Origin: Leptospira ellinghausenii
GTDB lineage: Bacteria > Spirochaetota > Leptospiria > Leptospirales > Leptospiraceae
Direction of reading: 5' to 3'
DNA: 64,000 bases
Assembly: GCF_003114815.1 (NCBI RefSeq)
Contig: NZ_BFAZ01000009.1
Span: 992,001 to 1,056,000 of the forward strand
The notes under the pieces are model-generated. The model was not told where the DNA came from, did no database searches, and worked only from the letters and a program-made list of their open reading frames with translations. Each line of letters starts with the position of its first letter. The stretch's first letter is position 1. Below, piece after piece: positions 1-9,247 of this stretch. A program made the translations under genes and the position numbers.

Positions 1-827
1 GTGATTATGGTACTGGTAGACGACAAGACTTAACAACTGCAAATCGTTATGGAGCAATAAATACATCTCCTATATATTATGCACGAGCACAAGTGAATGT
101 GTTTGGTGGATTAAAACGAGAATCTGACGGAAAAATGGTGAATTGGCAAGAAGGAGAAGAAATTTTCCAACGAGAGATGAAATGGTCTTTGGGTGCAGGT
201 TATCTACAGACCCAAAACTTAATTACACCAGCACTTTACGTTCCTGAATACACTCCTGGTACAACAAGTGGGATTCAATTATTAACTGCGCAAGGATCGA
301 ATCCGGATCGAGGGAGTTTAGATGCAAATGGAAATCCAAACTTTTTAGTTCAGAATTCTGTTCCTACATTGGCGCGACCAAAAATGGGATTAGTGGGACA
401 CACTTACGATACAACGTTTACCTACAAAGGTATTTATTTATCTGGTGCTTATACAAAGTTTGGTGGTGCCGCTTCGAATGATTTATATGGATACCATGGA
501 ACTATTGGTTATAACATTCCATTTTTGGATCGTTATTATATCATGCCATTGTTAAAATATGAATACATCCAAGGAGACTTCAATCGAAATGGAAAGGTCG
601 ATCCTACTGATTCTTTAAGAGTGTATTGGGCAGGATTGAACTTATTTGGTGATAAACATCATTTCAAAGCACAACTCTACTATCAAATTTTAGGAAATCA
701 ATTTGATGTAAATCCCAACACAGGAAACTCAATGCCAATTGATGATAGACGTGTTTATTTGCAATTCCAAGCGAACTTTTGGACGGGAGTTGTTTCTCCA
801 GAAGCTTACAGTTATAGGCCAAACTAA
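1..827 (+). CDS. Outer-membrane porin-like beta-barrel protein, 5' end outside window
   Basis: The reading frame is open from base 3 to the stop at 825-827, so this is the C-terminal part (about 274 residues) of a gene that begins before the window. The visible protein is rich in alternating aromatic and polar residues (for example YYIMPLLKYEYIQGDF and VYLQFQANFW), with many Gly, Asn and Tyr and no cytoplasmic-type motif. That composition is typical of outer-membrane beta strands, and the strand-like VYLQFQANF near the end resembles phosphate-selective or alginate-export porins. It lies 11 bases before a small lipoprotein gene and probably shares its transcript. The porin assignment is an inference from composition; the exact family cannot be fixed without the N-terminus. 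Confidence 0.6.
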   Translation, partial: DYGTGRRQDLTTANRYGAINTSPIYYARAQVNVFGGLKRESDGKMVNWQEGEEIFQREMKWSLGAGYLQTQNLITPALYVPEYTPGTTSGIQLLTAQGSNPDRGSLDANGNPNFLVQNSVPTLARPKMGLVGHTYDTTFTYKGIYLSGAYTKFGGAASNDLYGYHGTIGYNIPFLDRYYIMPLLKYEYIQGDFNRNGKVDPTDSLRVYWAGLNLFGDKHHFKAQLYYQILGNQFDVNPNTGNSMPIDDRRVYLQFQANFWTGVVSPEAYSYRPN

Positions 828-838
828 AAGGTATATTT

Positions 839-1318
839 ATGAAAATTAAATTAACATTCATGACCAGAATCATTTTAACACTTTCACTTTCTTTATTCCT
901 TTTAAATTGCCAATCGAAGGAACAAGACAGAGAAGGTATCTCTTCCCTAATCATCAACAATATACTCAATGGTGGAGTCGATAGAAACAAGTCTCTTGTG
1001 ATTATGGAAGTTGCCGATTTAGGTGGTTCTTACACAGGAAATTGTTATGATACTTTCCAACTCAATGGTGGAAATATTGGACCTACATCTTATTTCAACA
1101 CTCCACCAGGTGGTGCTGGCGGATTATTGAATACGAACATTAAAAAATACAATGTATCCACATCGAGTTGTACTGATTTGGGATTTGCAAGTGGAACCAA
1201 TTTTGGATCAACATCACAAAGACCTAACTCAAATGATGGCTTCACATTTAAAGTGTATACTTGTGATCCCAATAACAATCCTTGTTCGAGATCTGCGATT
1301 ACGGCATCTGGTTTCTAA
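839..1318 (+). CDS. Small lipoprotein of unknown function
   Basis: This is a 159-residue protein. Its N-terminus has basic residues, then a hydrophobic stretch (IILTLSLSLFLLNC) ending in a spirochaete-style lipobox, so cleavage before Cys at about residue 22 and lipid anchoring are likely. The mature part is Gly, Asn and Ser rich and has further cysteines (GNCYD, SSCTD, TCDPNNNPC), which may form disulfides in the periplasm or on the surface. No catalytic motif is visible. It follows the porin-like gene by 11 bases and is followed by a hairpin that probably ends the transcript. Function unknown. Confidence 0.75.
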   Translation: MKIKLTFMTRIILTLSLSLFLLNCQSKEQDREGISSLIINNILNGGVDRNKSLVIMEVADLGGSYTGNCYDTFQLNGGNIGPTSYFNTPPGGAGGLLNTNIKKYNVSTSSCTDLGFASGTNFGSTSQRPNSNDGFTFKVYTCDPNNNPCSRSAITASGF

Positions 1319-1360
1319 TCAAACTAGATTCACTCTGTTTTTAGATAAATTCTTAGCTCC

Positions 1361-1395
1361 ACAAAAGGATAAATCCACTATCCTTTTGTGTCTTT
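1361..1395 (+). terminator. Intrinsic terminator-like hairpin
   Basis: Arms ACAAAAGGATA (1361-1371) and TATCCTTTTGT (1379-1389) pair perfectly over 11 bp around a 7-base loop. A short T-rich stretch follows (TCTTTTG). The position, 43 bases after the lipoprotein stop, fits the end of the porin-lipoprotein transcript. The trailing U tract is weak. Confidence 0.55.
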
Positions 1396-1529
1396 TGTCA
1401 TGATCCCACTTATTTTAATCCATTCACTTCTAAAAATGCAACGAAGCGTTCAGAAATAACTTTGGTTTCTGACCCTAAGATGATAAAAAAAGATAGAATC
1501 TCTTCTTTCTGATTTAGAATATTACTCCG

Positions 1530-1545
1530 ATGAACATCCGTTCAT
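1530..1545. promoter_or_regulatory. Palindrome upstream of the BASS transporter operon, possible operator
   Basis: ATGAAC and GTTCAT form a perfect 6-bp inverted repeat around ATCC, 52 bases before the start codon of the transporter gene at 1597. The size suits a dimeric HTH repressor. The half-site TGAAC resembles, but is spaced differently from, the TGAAT half-sites of the palindrome next to the tetR-like gene at 17930. The rest of the 1319-1596 gap shows only the hairpin at 1361 and AT-rich DNA. Function is inferred from position only. Confidence 0.35.
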
Positions 1546-1596
1546 AACTCAATTGGTTAATGTTTGGTTATGAAGGTTCTCTAGGAAGATTCAAAT

Positions 1597-2490
1597 ATGA
1601 ATTATAACAATGATTACCAAATTGTTTTGGGTTTGGTTTTGGCTCTCATGATCTTTGGAGTTGCCTTAGAACTTCGATTCATTGCTTTTAAAGCTGTTTT
1701 ACAAAGACCTATAGCTGCTCTTGCTGGCCTCATTGGCCAAGTGGTTTTTTTACCTTGGGTCACTTTGCTTATCACGCTTGTTTTGGATCTTCCTGCCGGA
1801 ATTGAATTAGGAATGTTGTTAGTAGCTGCAAGTCCAGGTGGAAACCTATCCAATATCATTACCCATCTTGGTAAAGGAAACACTGCACTTTCTGTGAGTA
1901 TGACAGCTATTTCAAGTTTATTTGCTATCATTACTTTACCACTTAACTTTACTTTAACGGCAAATTTAAATCCAGTTACCTATGCTATGATTTCTGGATC
2001 AGGAGATCTTAGGATTGATAGTTTGATGATTGTCAAAGGATTAATTGTATTATTACTCATTCCATTATTACTGGGAATGTTCTTAGGAAATTTTGTCACT
2101 GGTTTCGCTCATAAAATCACTCCGTTTTTTAAACGTGTTTCATCGTTTGCATTTTTAATCTTTCTAATCGTTGCTGTTGGTGGGAATTGGAAAATCTTTT
2201 TAGACAATCTTGGTTTTGTCTTTGTGATTGTTGTTTTTCATAATTTCATCGCTTTAGTCATTGGGAATTTAATTGCGAGAGTTTTTTTACAAAACGAAGC
2301 AAACAAACGTGCCATTACCATTGAAGTTGGAATGCAAAATTCAGGGCTTGCCTTAGGACTCATTCTCACACAATTCCAAGCAGAGCCAAACATGGCTTTG
2401 GTGGCGGCGTTTTGGGGAATATGGCATATTATCTCTGGTTTGATTCTGGTGTCATATTGGAAAAGCCGACCTCCCGTAGAAGGAAACTAA
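1597..2490 (+). CDS. BASS-family (bile acid:sodium symporter-like) transporter
   Basis: This is a 297-residue, very hydrophobic protein with about nine or ten membrane segments. The BASS signatures are visible: SPGGNLSN near residue 80, in the Pro-Gly-Gly crossover region, and EVGMQNSGLALG near residue 248. The family moves organic anions such as bile acids, pantoate, pyruvate or sulfonated sterols with sodium across the inner membrane. An AGGAAG ribosome site sits 8 bases before the ATG. The next gene starts one base after its stop, so it heads a four-gene plus-strand unit with a dehydrogenase, a cytochrome-propeller protein and an MFS transporter. A second BASS gene lies in the opposing operon at 14918. 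The substrate is unknown. Confidence 0.88.
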   Translation: MNYNNDYQIVLGLVLALMIFGVALELRFIAFKAVLQRPIAALAGLIGQVVFLPWVTLLITLVLDLPAGIELGMLLVAASPGGNLSNIITHLGKGNTALSVSMTAISSLFAIITLPLNFTLTANLNPVTYAMISGSGDLRIDSLMIVKGLIVLLLIPLLLGMFLGNFVTGFAHKITPFFKRVSSFAFLIFLIVAVGGNWKIFLDNLGFVFVIVVFHNFIALVIGNLIARVFLQNEANKRAITIEVGMQNSGLALGLILTQFQAEPNMALVAAFWGIWHIISGLILVSYWKSRPPVEGN

Positions 2491-2491
2491 T

Positions 2492-3457
2492 TTGAAAGTT
2501 TTAGTGACTGGTGGTGCGGGTTATATTGGATCCACACTCATCCAACATTTATTAAAAATCTATCCAACTTGGCAAATCATGGCAACTGATATCAAACCAA
2601 TGCCTATTTCACCTGTCTCTTCCCAATTTGAATTTCAAATTTTGGATATCAGTGATCGAAATTCTGTTGTTGATTTGATCCAAGACTGGAAACCCAATTC
2701 GATTGTCCATCTTGCATCAATTCTCAATCCTCCGCCTGGTATGAGTGAGGAAAAGCAGTGGAAAATTGATGTACAAGGCACCAAGAATGTGTTAGATGGA
2801 GCAGCATATGCTCGAACGGAACAAGTGATCATCACAAGTTCAGGTGCAGCCTACGGTTATCATAAAGAAAATAAAGAATGGATTGAAGAAACAGATCCCA
2901 TACGGGGCCATTCGGCGTTTGTATATTCCAAACACAAACGTGAAGTGGAAGAATTATTAACAGAATACAGATCCATATTCCCTCAGCTCAAACAATTGAT
3001 CTTAAGACCCGGAACCATCCTTGGCAAAACAGTGAATAATCTAATTACCGATATGTTTCAAAAACCTTTTGTGATGGGTATCTTAGGCCACAAAAGTCCA
3101 TTTGTGTTTATTTGGGATGAAGATGTAATTCAAATCATCACCAAAGGAATAGCCGAAAAAAAGGAAGGTAAGTTTAATTTAGCCGGAGATGGCGCTCTCA
3201 GTTTACAAGAGATCAGTAAAATGATCCGAAAACCATATATTTCCATTCCTGCTTTTTTGTTACAGACCTTGTTATTGGTACTTAAGAATCTTCGGCTTAC
3301 GCAATATGGTCCCGATCAAATCGATTTTTTACGTTATAGGCCTGTTTTATCAAACACACAATTAAAGACAGTATTTGGCTATATTCCCAAGTACAACTCA
3401 AAAGAAACATTCATAATGTATTTAAATGCCAAAGGAGTTCCATTCGATGAAATTTAA
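2492..3457 (+). CDS. NAD-dependent epimerase/dehydratase family protein (3beta-HSD-like)
   Basis: This is a 321-residue extended SDR. The N-terminal Rossmann motif VTGGAGYIGS binds NAD(P). An active-site Ser lies in ITSSGAAYG, and the catalytic pair is YSKHK (YxxxK) near residue 148. Extended SDRs of this type oxidise or epimerise hydroxyl groups on sugars, sterols or related compounds. The start is TTG at 2492, one base after the upstream stop, with the ribosome site AAGGAAA inside the end of the transporter gene, so the two are probably translationally coupled. Its position beside BASS transporters and acyl-CoA genes favours a sterol-like or terpenoid alcohol rather than a nucleotide sugar. 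That is inference. Confidence 0.82.
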   Translation: MKVLVTGGAGYIGSTLIQHLLKIYPTWQIMATDIKPMPISPVSSQFEFQILDISDRNSVVDLIQDWKPNSIVHLASILNPPPGMSEEKQWKIDVQGTKNVLDGAAYARTEQVIITSSGAAYGYHKENKEWIEETDPIRGHSAFVYSKHKREVEELLTEYRSIFPQLKQLILRPGTILGKTVNNLITDMFQKPFVMGILGHKSPFVFIWDEDVIQIITKGIAEKKEGKFNLAGDGALSLQEISKMIRKPYISIPAFLLQTLLLVLKNLRLTQYGPDQIDFLRYRPVLSNTQLKTVFGYIPKYNSKETFIMYLNAKGVPFDEI

Positions 3458-5228
3458 AATTTTAGTTTTTGGATTATTATTCACCTACTCTTCGTTATTT
3501 GCAATCCAGTTGGATATCAAAGATAGTGATGGAAAAAGTTTGGATCTTGTTATGATTACGATTAAGGCCGAAAAACCTCAAGTTCCACCTCGTGATGACC
3601 ATGGTTATCCACCAGAAAGACTTGAATTTATGATTACACCAGAAGTTACAATGTTTACAAATCCCAACGGCAAGGTAAATATCTCATTTCCATATGCACC
3701 AAAAGTTAACATTCGATTGCGTAAAATTGGTTATAAAGATGTAAATTTACGATCCTATTCTAATCAGAGTTTTGTATCGTTTCGAATGGAAAAACAAACA
3801 GATCTAAATTTACTGGTAGGTCAATATCCTTCTAATAGTTGGGTCGCAGCACTTAACTTTGGTGAAGACAAAGACTTAAGAAAAACATATTTAGAACAAT
3901 GTGGTTTTTGTCACCAACAAGGAAGTTTTTTCATGAGAAGAGCTTTCTCAGAAGGTGATTGGGAAGATATCATCAATCGAATGATGGGTTATGGTGCAAG
4001 ACCTCATGGGAAAGCTAAGAAAAAACTTCCAAGTTTACTTTCAAATGCATATGTTGAATTACTCAAACACCCCGAACGTGTGTCACCTGGTCGTCCATGG
4101 GGAAAAGAGTTATATGGGGCTGTCATCAGAGAATGGCCTATGGGTGATAGTTTCTCCCAAATGCATGATTTACTATACCATAAAAAAACTGGTTTAGTTT
4201 ACGTAGGTGATAATATCCAAGACCGTCTTTGGGAAATTGATCCTAATACAGGTAAAACGGTAGTATATAAGGTTCCAAAACAACCAGATGATGAGTTGGG
4301 TGGTCTGTTACCTGGAAGGTTACGATCATTCCAAAAACATGAAACTTATGTTGGTTTACATTCTCTTGCGGAATCTCCAGTTGACGGAAATATTTTTATC
4401 ACTCCTTCCTTACAAAAACGAATCACAGAGTTTGATCCAAAATCCAAACAGTTCAAGGACCATATGTTTCAAAATGGACTTTATCCACATACCATTCGTA
4501 TTGACGATAAAGACCGAGTTTGGTTTACGTTAGCACTTTCAAACCAGGTGGGAATGTTTGATCGTAAAGATCTTTCTTTCCATTACTTCGATTTACCTGC
4601 AAGAACCAAAAAAGAAAGTTTTAGTTTATGGATCAGTGGATTCATTGTGAAACTTATGAATTGGGGTTTTCCAATGCACTTGTTACCAGTTGATGAACGT
4701 GTGAGTGGAATGCCACTGCCATATGGGATTGATGTTGCACCTGATGGAACAGTTTGGTTTACAAGATTACATGCAGACACAATTGGTAAAATCAATCCGA
4801 AGGATTTTTCCTTTCAGGTGATTGAAACACCTTTCCAAGGTCCTAGAAGACTTCGTGTGGATCGAGACAATCATGTTTGGATTTCCGTTTTTCCAGAAGG
4901 GTCAATTGCCAAGTACACTCCAGAAGATGGAAAGTTCAAACTATACCCACTTCCAACAGCAGTTGATGGCGTGGAGACACCTTATTCTCTGAATGTGGAT
5001 AGAAAACGTAATCTTGTTTGGGTCACAGGAACTTCATCAGACAATTTGATGGTAATGGATATCAAAACAGAAAATTGGAAAGTATATCCAATGAGTCGAA
5101 AGGTTACATTCACTCGAGACATTGAATTTTCTCCAGAGGGAAAAGCATATTCTTCGAATGGTGCCTTTCCAAGTTGGCAAATTGAAGATGGGCAACCAAC
5201 TCTTATGGAAGTAACACAGACAAAATGA
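3447..5228 (+). CDS. Exported cytochrome c / SMP-30-like beta-propeller fusion protein
   Basis: The start at 3447 is chosen because AAAGGAG lies 9 bases upstream and the protein then opens with a clean Sec signal peptide (MKFKILVFGLLF to SSLFA). The first 100 mature residues look like a beta-sandwich with a carboxypeptidase-regulatory-like pattern. A single haem c motif, C152-GF-C155-H156, follows. From about residue 220 to the end there are propeller repeats of the streptogramin lyase/SMP-30 type, with recurring IDPNTGK, VAPDGTVWF, DRDNHVWIS and NVDRKRNLVWV motifs. The likely location is the periplasm. It may accept electrons from the GMC dehydrogenases encoded nearby, or oxidise a substrate itself. 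It overlaps the upstream gene by 11 bases and the MFS gene by 4 (ATGA). About 593 residues. Confidence 0.8.
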   Translation: MKFKILVFGLLFTYSSLFAIQLDIKDSDGKSLDLVMITIKAEKPQVPPRDDHGYPPERLEFMITPEVTMFTNPNGKVNISFPYAPKVNIRLRKIGYKDVNLRSYSNQSFVSFRMEKQTDLNLLVGQYPSNSWVAALNFGEDKDLRKTYLEQCGFCHQQGSFFMRRAFSEGDWEDIINRMMGYGARPHGKAKKKLPSLLSNAYVELLKHPERVSPGRPWGKELYGAVIREWPMGDSFSQMHDLLYHKKTGLVYVGDNIQDRLWEIDPNTGKTVVYKVPKQPDDELGGLLPGRLRSFQKHETYVGLHSLAESPVDGNIFITPSLQKRITEFDPKSKQFKDHMFQNGLYPHTIRIDDKDRVWFTLALSNQVGMFDRKDLSFHYFDLPARTKKESFSLWISGFIVKLMNWGFPMHLLPVDERVSGMPLPYGIDVAPDGTVWFTRLHADTIGKINPKDFSFQVIETPFQGPRRLRVDRDNHVWISVFPEGSIAKYTPEDGKFKLYPLPTAVDGVETPYSLNVDRKRNLVWVTGTSSDNLMVMDIKTENWKVYPMSRKVTFTRDIEFSPEGKAYSSNGAFPSWQIEDGQPTLMEVTQTK

Positions 5229-6424
5229 GTTCCTCTAATACTTATAACCAAGGACAAATGATTCGATTTTTGTCCGCATCCTTCTTGGGTTTTTTAGCTG
5301 GTCACCTAACTAACTATAGTGTTATTTTATATGCACAAGATGTTTGGAACCAAGATGCATTAGCAGGAATTGGATTTGGATTATGTTTTGGAGTTCCCTT
5401 GGTATTAGGATGGTTTGCAGGAGCTTGGTGTGACTCTCACTCACCACAAATTTTAGCACAAATTGCCCATGGTTCTTTTTTAATTGCACTAGGACTATTA
5501 AATCTTTCATCAAAATTGATTGGTTACACTTCTGTTTCTTTATTTTTACTTGCAGCTTTTTTTGTTGGAGTGGGTTGGTCAATCCTTGCTCCCGCCAGGA
5601 TGTCTTTACTTGGCCGATTGGCAGGAGAGAAACAAAAAAAAATGGCAGTGATATTTAATGTGCTCGTGATGTTAGGTTTTGGTTCTGCCCCACCTATATT
5701 GGCGTTTTGCAGAAGTATTGGTTCCTGGCAGATGGTTCACATCACTGGTGTTAGCCTATTTTTAATAGCAATGTGTTTACTCATCGGGATCAAAACTGAA
5801 GGACAAGGAAAAACTTCTTCTGCTTGGGATAGGATTCTACGTGGGGTATCTTATGCAAAAAACCATACATTACTTAGACAGACACTTATATTTTCGATTG
5901 TGATCTATTGTTCTATGGGACCAGTCCAGGTGATGCTGCCTAGGTATGCAAAAGGTGTATTACAATTAGGTGAGATGGAACGTGGATTCTTTTTAGGAGC
6001 CCTTGCCTTAGCTTTACTTTTGGGAGGAGGTACCTCTTTAAAACTAGCAAAACCGTTTGGTTATGGAAAATTGATTCTCACCTCTGGATTGTTATGTGGA
6101 TTAGGTCTATTAGGCATTGGACTCAGTTCACAATTATGGCTTTCCATAGGTTTATTACTCGTAAGTGGATTTGGTGCTGGGGCTAGTATCAGTTTGCTTG
6201 TTGCAATCCTTCAATCAGAAGTGAGCCAAGAATACAGAGGAAGGTTAATGAGTTTGTATACAATTACAAGCCAAGTGGTACCAGCATTTGCAGGATTTTT
6301 ATCGGGGATGATTCTTGTCAAAGTTTCGATTCCAACAGCAGTTGTATCTGCAGGAATTCTATTAACACTGATTGTGATTTTTACCACAATCAGGTTAAAA
6401 ACTTTAAGAAATTATATGATATGA
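5225..6424 (+). CDS. MFS transporter
   Basis: This is a 399-residue protein with about twelve hydrophobic segments. It has the typical loop between helices 2 and 3 (GLCFGVPLVLGWFAGAWCD) and a second-half pattern EYRGRLMSLYTI, as in drug and solute exporters of the major facilitator superfamily. The ATGA overlap with the cytochrome-propeller gene shows translational coupling. It is the last gene of the plus-strand unit and its stop is one base from the end of the converging operon. Whether it imports the pathway substrate or exports a product cannot be told from sequence. Confidence 0.85.
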   Translation: MSSSNTYNQGQMIRFLSASFLGFLAGHLTNYSVILYAQDVWNQDALAGIGFGLCFGVPLVLGWFAGAWCDSHSPQILAQIAHGSFLIALGLLNLSSKLIGYTSVSLFLLAAFFVGVGWSILAPARMSLLGRLAGEKQKKMAVIFNVLVMLGFGSAPPILAFCRSIGSWQMVHITGVSLFLIAMCLLIGIKTEGQGKTSSAWDRILRGVSYAKNHTLLRQTLIFSIVIYCSMGPVQVMLPRYAKGVLQLGEMERGFFLGALALALLLGGGTSLKLAKPFGYGKLILTSGLLCGLGLLGIGLSSQLWLSIGLLLVSGFGAGASISLLVAILQSEVSQEYRGRLMSLYTITSQVVPAFAGFLSGMILVKVSIPTAVVSAGILLTLIVIFTTIRLKTLRNYMI

Positions 6425-6425
6425 T

Positions 6426-7655
6426 TTACCATTGTTGGTACATTTGTTCGGCAAAACCAAACAAGTTTTTAACTTCAAGTTTTGTTCCGTTATCTAAAAC
6501 CACATATCCATTATAAACACCGAATGCCTTATTCAAATAAGCTTCGGTTTTTAATAATTCAAAGATTTCAGACATCGAAAAATTTTGAATCAGTTGTTTT
6601 AAAAAACCGATCATTCCCATAAGATCTATATCTGAATACAATAGATAAACTGGAGTAAAGTTTAACTCCAATCTACCTTGGTTACTCACAAATTTCCAAG
6701 GTTTTTTGTAATCTGTAACATCATACTTCCAAACCACTTTATCAAGTTTATGAACTTTCCCTTTGTAAACGATACCATTTTCAGTAGCGTTTTTGGGATC
6801 TCCAAATCCATAACCTAAATTTAGACTAAGAAGTTCACCACCAACCATTCCTGCGCCTGCTGCCCAAAGCCATTTATTTTTCTCAGGCCAAGTTCCTCTT
6901 CCCCAATCTAACACAGCGTAACTATCTTCTTTAAAATCGTAAATAGATTGTTTGTAAACGATTGTTCCCTTACAGATCAAACTTGGCATTTTGTACTCGT
7001 AGAAGAAATCTGATTGAGAAAATGGAGTGATGATTGCAAGTGCTTCATTTGATTTTTCAGTAAATTCAAAATTGCCTTGGATGGTTTCATTAGAGGAATC
7101 ACCTTGAATTGAATAACTGATGATTCTTTTGCCTTTTTGTTTTTGAATACGAATGAATTGGTTTCCTTTTGTAAATTCAATTGGATCCGTAGTATTGGTT
7201 GGGAAAACAATGGCACCTGGTCTCACGAGTTCTGTTTTAGAAAAAATCGTTTTACCTGATTTAAATTCCAATAACTCGATACTTCCCATCGCTAAATTTC
7301 CAATATCAGTTACGGTGATTGCGCCTCCGAAATTTTCATTATAGAATGTGTAATGTTCCCATCGTTTATAACGTTTAGGTTCTGCTTTGATGTATGACTC
7401 GTTAATCTGAAAGTGTGGAAATCTAGACCAACCTGAAACATTCAGAGTCCCATCTTCTTTGAGAAGAGCTACAGAGGAAGTGTATTCAATTTGTTTTGTC
7501 TCAGTTGTATCGGGTTCCGGAATCACTTGAATGATTTTTCCATGTTCATCAACAACCTGGTCTGGTGATAATTTACCTTTTGAACACTGCAAGATTGACA
7601 TTATCAAAAGGAAAACTCCTATCTTTATAAGAATTTGAAATCGTTTTTCTAACAT
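6426..7655 (-). CDS. DUF2804-like lipoprotein
   Basis: ATG at 7655 is preferred because GGAG lies 6 bases upstream; a TTG 12 bases further out is possible. The roughly 409-residue product opens with a signal peptide ending in SILQC, a spirochaetal lipobox. The rest matches the pattern of the DUF2804 family as I recall it: SDFFYEYKMPSL around residue 215, then VLDWGRGTWP and WLWAAGAGMVGG. The fold resembles AttH/CrtC-type lipocalin-like proteins, whose members are linked to lipids and terpenoids, but no reaction is established for this family. It is the last gene of the ten-gene operon and may bind a hydrophobic substrate at the periplasmic face. Confidence 0.7.
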   Translation of the reverse strand: MLEKRFQILIKIGVFLLIMSILQCSKGKLSPDQVVDEHGKIIQVIPEPDTTETKQIEYTSSVALLKEDGTLNVSGWSRFPHFQINESYIKAEPKRYKRWEHYTFYNENFGGAITVTDIGNLAMGSIELLEFKSGKTIFSKTELVRPGAIVFPTNTTDPIEFTKGNQFIRIQKQKGKRIISYSIQGDSSNETIQGNFEFTEKSNEALAIITPFSQSDFFYEYKMPSLICKGTIVYKQSIYDFKEDSYAVLDWGRGTWPEKNKWLWAAGAGMVGGELLSLNLGYGFGDPKNATENGIVYKGKVHKLDKVVWKYDVTDYKKPWKFVSNQGRLELNFTPVYLLYSDIDLMGMIGFLKQLIQNFSMSEIFELLKTEAYLNKAFGVYNGYVVLDNGTKLEVKNLFGFAEQMYQQW

Positions 7656-7682
7656 GAATATCTCCAAAAAACAAGTTTATGA

Positions 7683-9245
7683 TTATGATTCGCTTAACGT
7701 CAATAATTCTAAAGATTGAGATCTGATTTGTTCAACATATTGTTCTAAACTTCTAGAAGCATTCGAAATTTGGTTCACTTCGTTCTCTAATGCCATAATC
7801 CCTTTATTGACTTCTGTTTGACCAGAAATTTGTTCCTTCGTGCTAAACGAAATTTGAGACGATAGATCATTGATTTCAGTTAGTTGGTTAATCGTATCAA
7901 AAATGATTGATTTCTGTTTTTCAAATAATCGATGCATATGACTCACCTTTTCAGTTGTCATTTCTAGTTTTTTAATTTGATTAGTTGTCAAATTTCCAGT
8001 TTGGATAGAAACTTCTGAAGCTTCATAAATAAATTTTCTAGAATGGCTGACAACATCAGAAATCATTTTAGCGTTTTTTGCAGTAAAATCAGCTAGTTTA
8101 CTGACTTCACTAGCTACAACAGCAAATCCTCTACCAACTTCACCAGCACGTGCAGCTTCAATGGAAGCATTTAATGCGAGTAAGTTGGTTTTTTCTCCAA
8201 TTTCAGCAACGATTTGATTGATTTCATCAACCTTGTCAAAGGATGTTTTGATTGAATCTAAATATTCACTTGTTTTCTTTGATACACCGGCAATTTCAGT
8301 TGTATCTTTTTTGTTTTCATTTGCAATCGTAATTAGCTCTTGGTTGATCATACTGATGGTTGCGACCATTTGATTTAAATCATTTGAGCCAGAAAACAAA
8401 TCAGTAATTTTTCCGTTTTGATCATCTATGATTTTTGCATTTGATTCAAATGAAGAAAATAATTCCGTATTAATCGCTGTTACCTGCTCTAATGAAGCAG
8501 CTTGTGATTCTAATCTTTCTGCAGTATGAGATATATAATTGGCACAACTTTGAATGGAGTTTTCTAAATTTTTTGCAGCATCTTGAATGATTTTTTTTTG
8601 TTTTAAACTTTGGTTTAATAAATATTCAGATTCCTTGGCTTTTTCTATCCCTTTGTCACTGATCGAAATGAGTAAAGCAATCAGTCTTGATAACAAGATC
8701 CCACTCACCATCACAAAGATCCCTTTAATGATTTCAGCAGATGTTCCTACATATCCTATCTGAATATATAAATTTGGATCTTCAGAAGGAATGAGTCCTC
8801 CAAAATGTACTGACATAAAATATGATAGGATGACACCAAAACCTGCTAAAAACCCATTAAAGAGTACAAACTTTGGATTCCCTAAAAACCCAGAATAAAT
8901 GAGGTAAAAAAAAACAACAAGGAGTACTGCAGTATTGTTCAATGCAGACTTTGCTTCCATAGGTCCCATAGAACAATCAATTGATGTATTAATTAAATGG
9001 ATTCCTATATCGAGTATGATTAATAACTTATGAAACCATTCAGGTGGATTTCCATATCGTAACCAAATATGGCAAACACTAGCGTAGATACCCATGATAA
9101 TGGTACCAGAGAGGTGAATGTAAAACATAGCCTCTGGCATACTATTTTTTGTACCCAAAAGTGCGGTAAAAAATACAAAGAATAATACGATTCGAATTCG
9201 ATTAACGGTGATTTTACCATTTTGCCAAAGTGTTTCGATACTCAT
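7683..9245 (-). CDS. Methyl-accepting chemotaxis protein with six-helix membrane sensor
   Basis: This is a 520-residue chemoreceptor. The first ~185 residues contain about six hydrophobic segments with short loops and no large periplasmic domain. A long coiled coil follows, and the conserved signalling tip [20 protein letters not shown] lies near residues 355-375. The C-terminus is helical and has no obvious CheR-binding pentapeptide. The membrane-embedded sensor suggests detection of a membrane-soluble ligand, energy state or a transported compound, rather than a free periplasmic solute. It sits inside the catabolic operon, 2 bases after the crotonase gene in transcription order, so the cell would express this receptor together with the enzymes. 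Confidence 0.9.
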   Translation of the reverse strand: MSIETLWQNGKITVNRIRIVLFFVFFTALLGTKNSMPEAMFYIHLSGTIIMGIYASVCHIWLRYGNPPEWFHKLLIILDIGIHLINTSIDCSMGPMEAKSALNNTAVLLVVFFYLIYSGFLGNPKFVLFNGFLAGFGVILSYFMSVHFGGLIPSEDPNLYIQIGYVGTSAEIIKGIFVMVSGILLSRLIALLISISDKGIEKAKESEYLLNQSLKQKKIIQDAAKNLENSIQSCANYISHTAERLESQAASLEQVTAINTELFSSFESNAKIIDDQNGKITDLFSGSNDLNQMVATISMINQELITIANENKKDTTEIAGVSKKTSEYLDSIKTSFDKVDEINQIVAEIGEKTNLLALNASIEAARAGEVGRGFAVVASEVSKLADFTAKNAKMISDVVSHSRKFIYEASEVSIQTGNLTTNQIKKLEMTTEKVSHMHRLFEKQKSIIFDTINQLTEINDLSSQISFSTKEQISGQTEVNKGIMALENEVNQISNASRSLEQYVEQIRSQSLELLTLSES

Positions 9246-9247
9246 GT

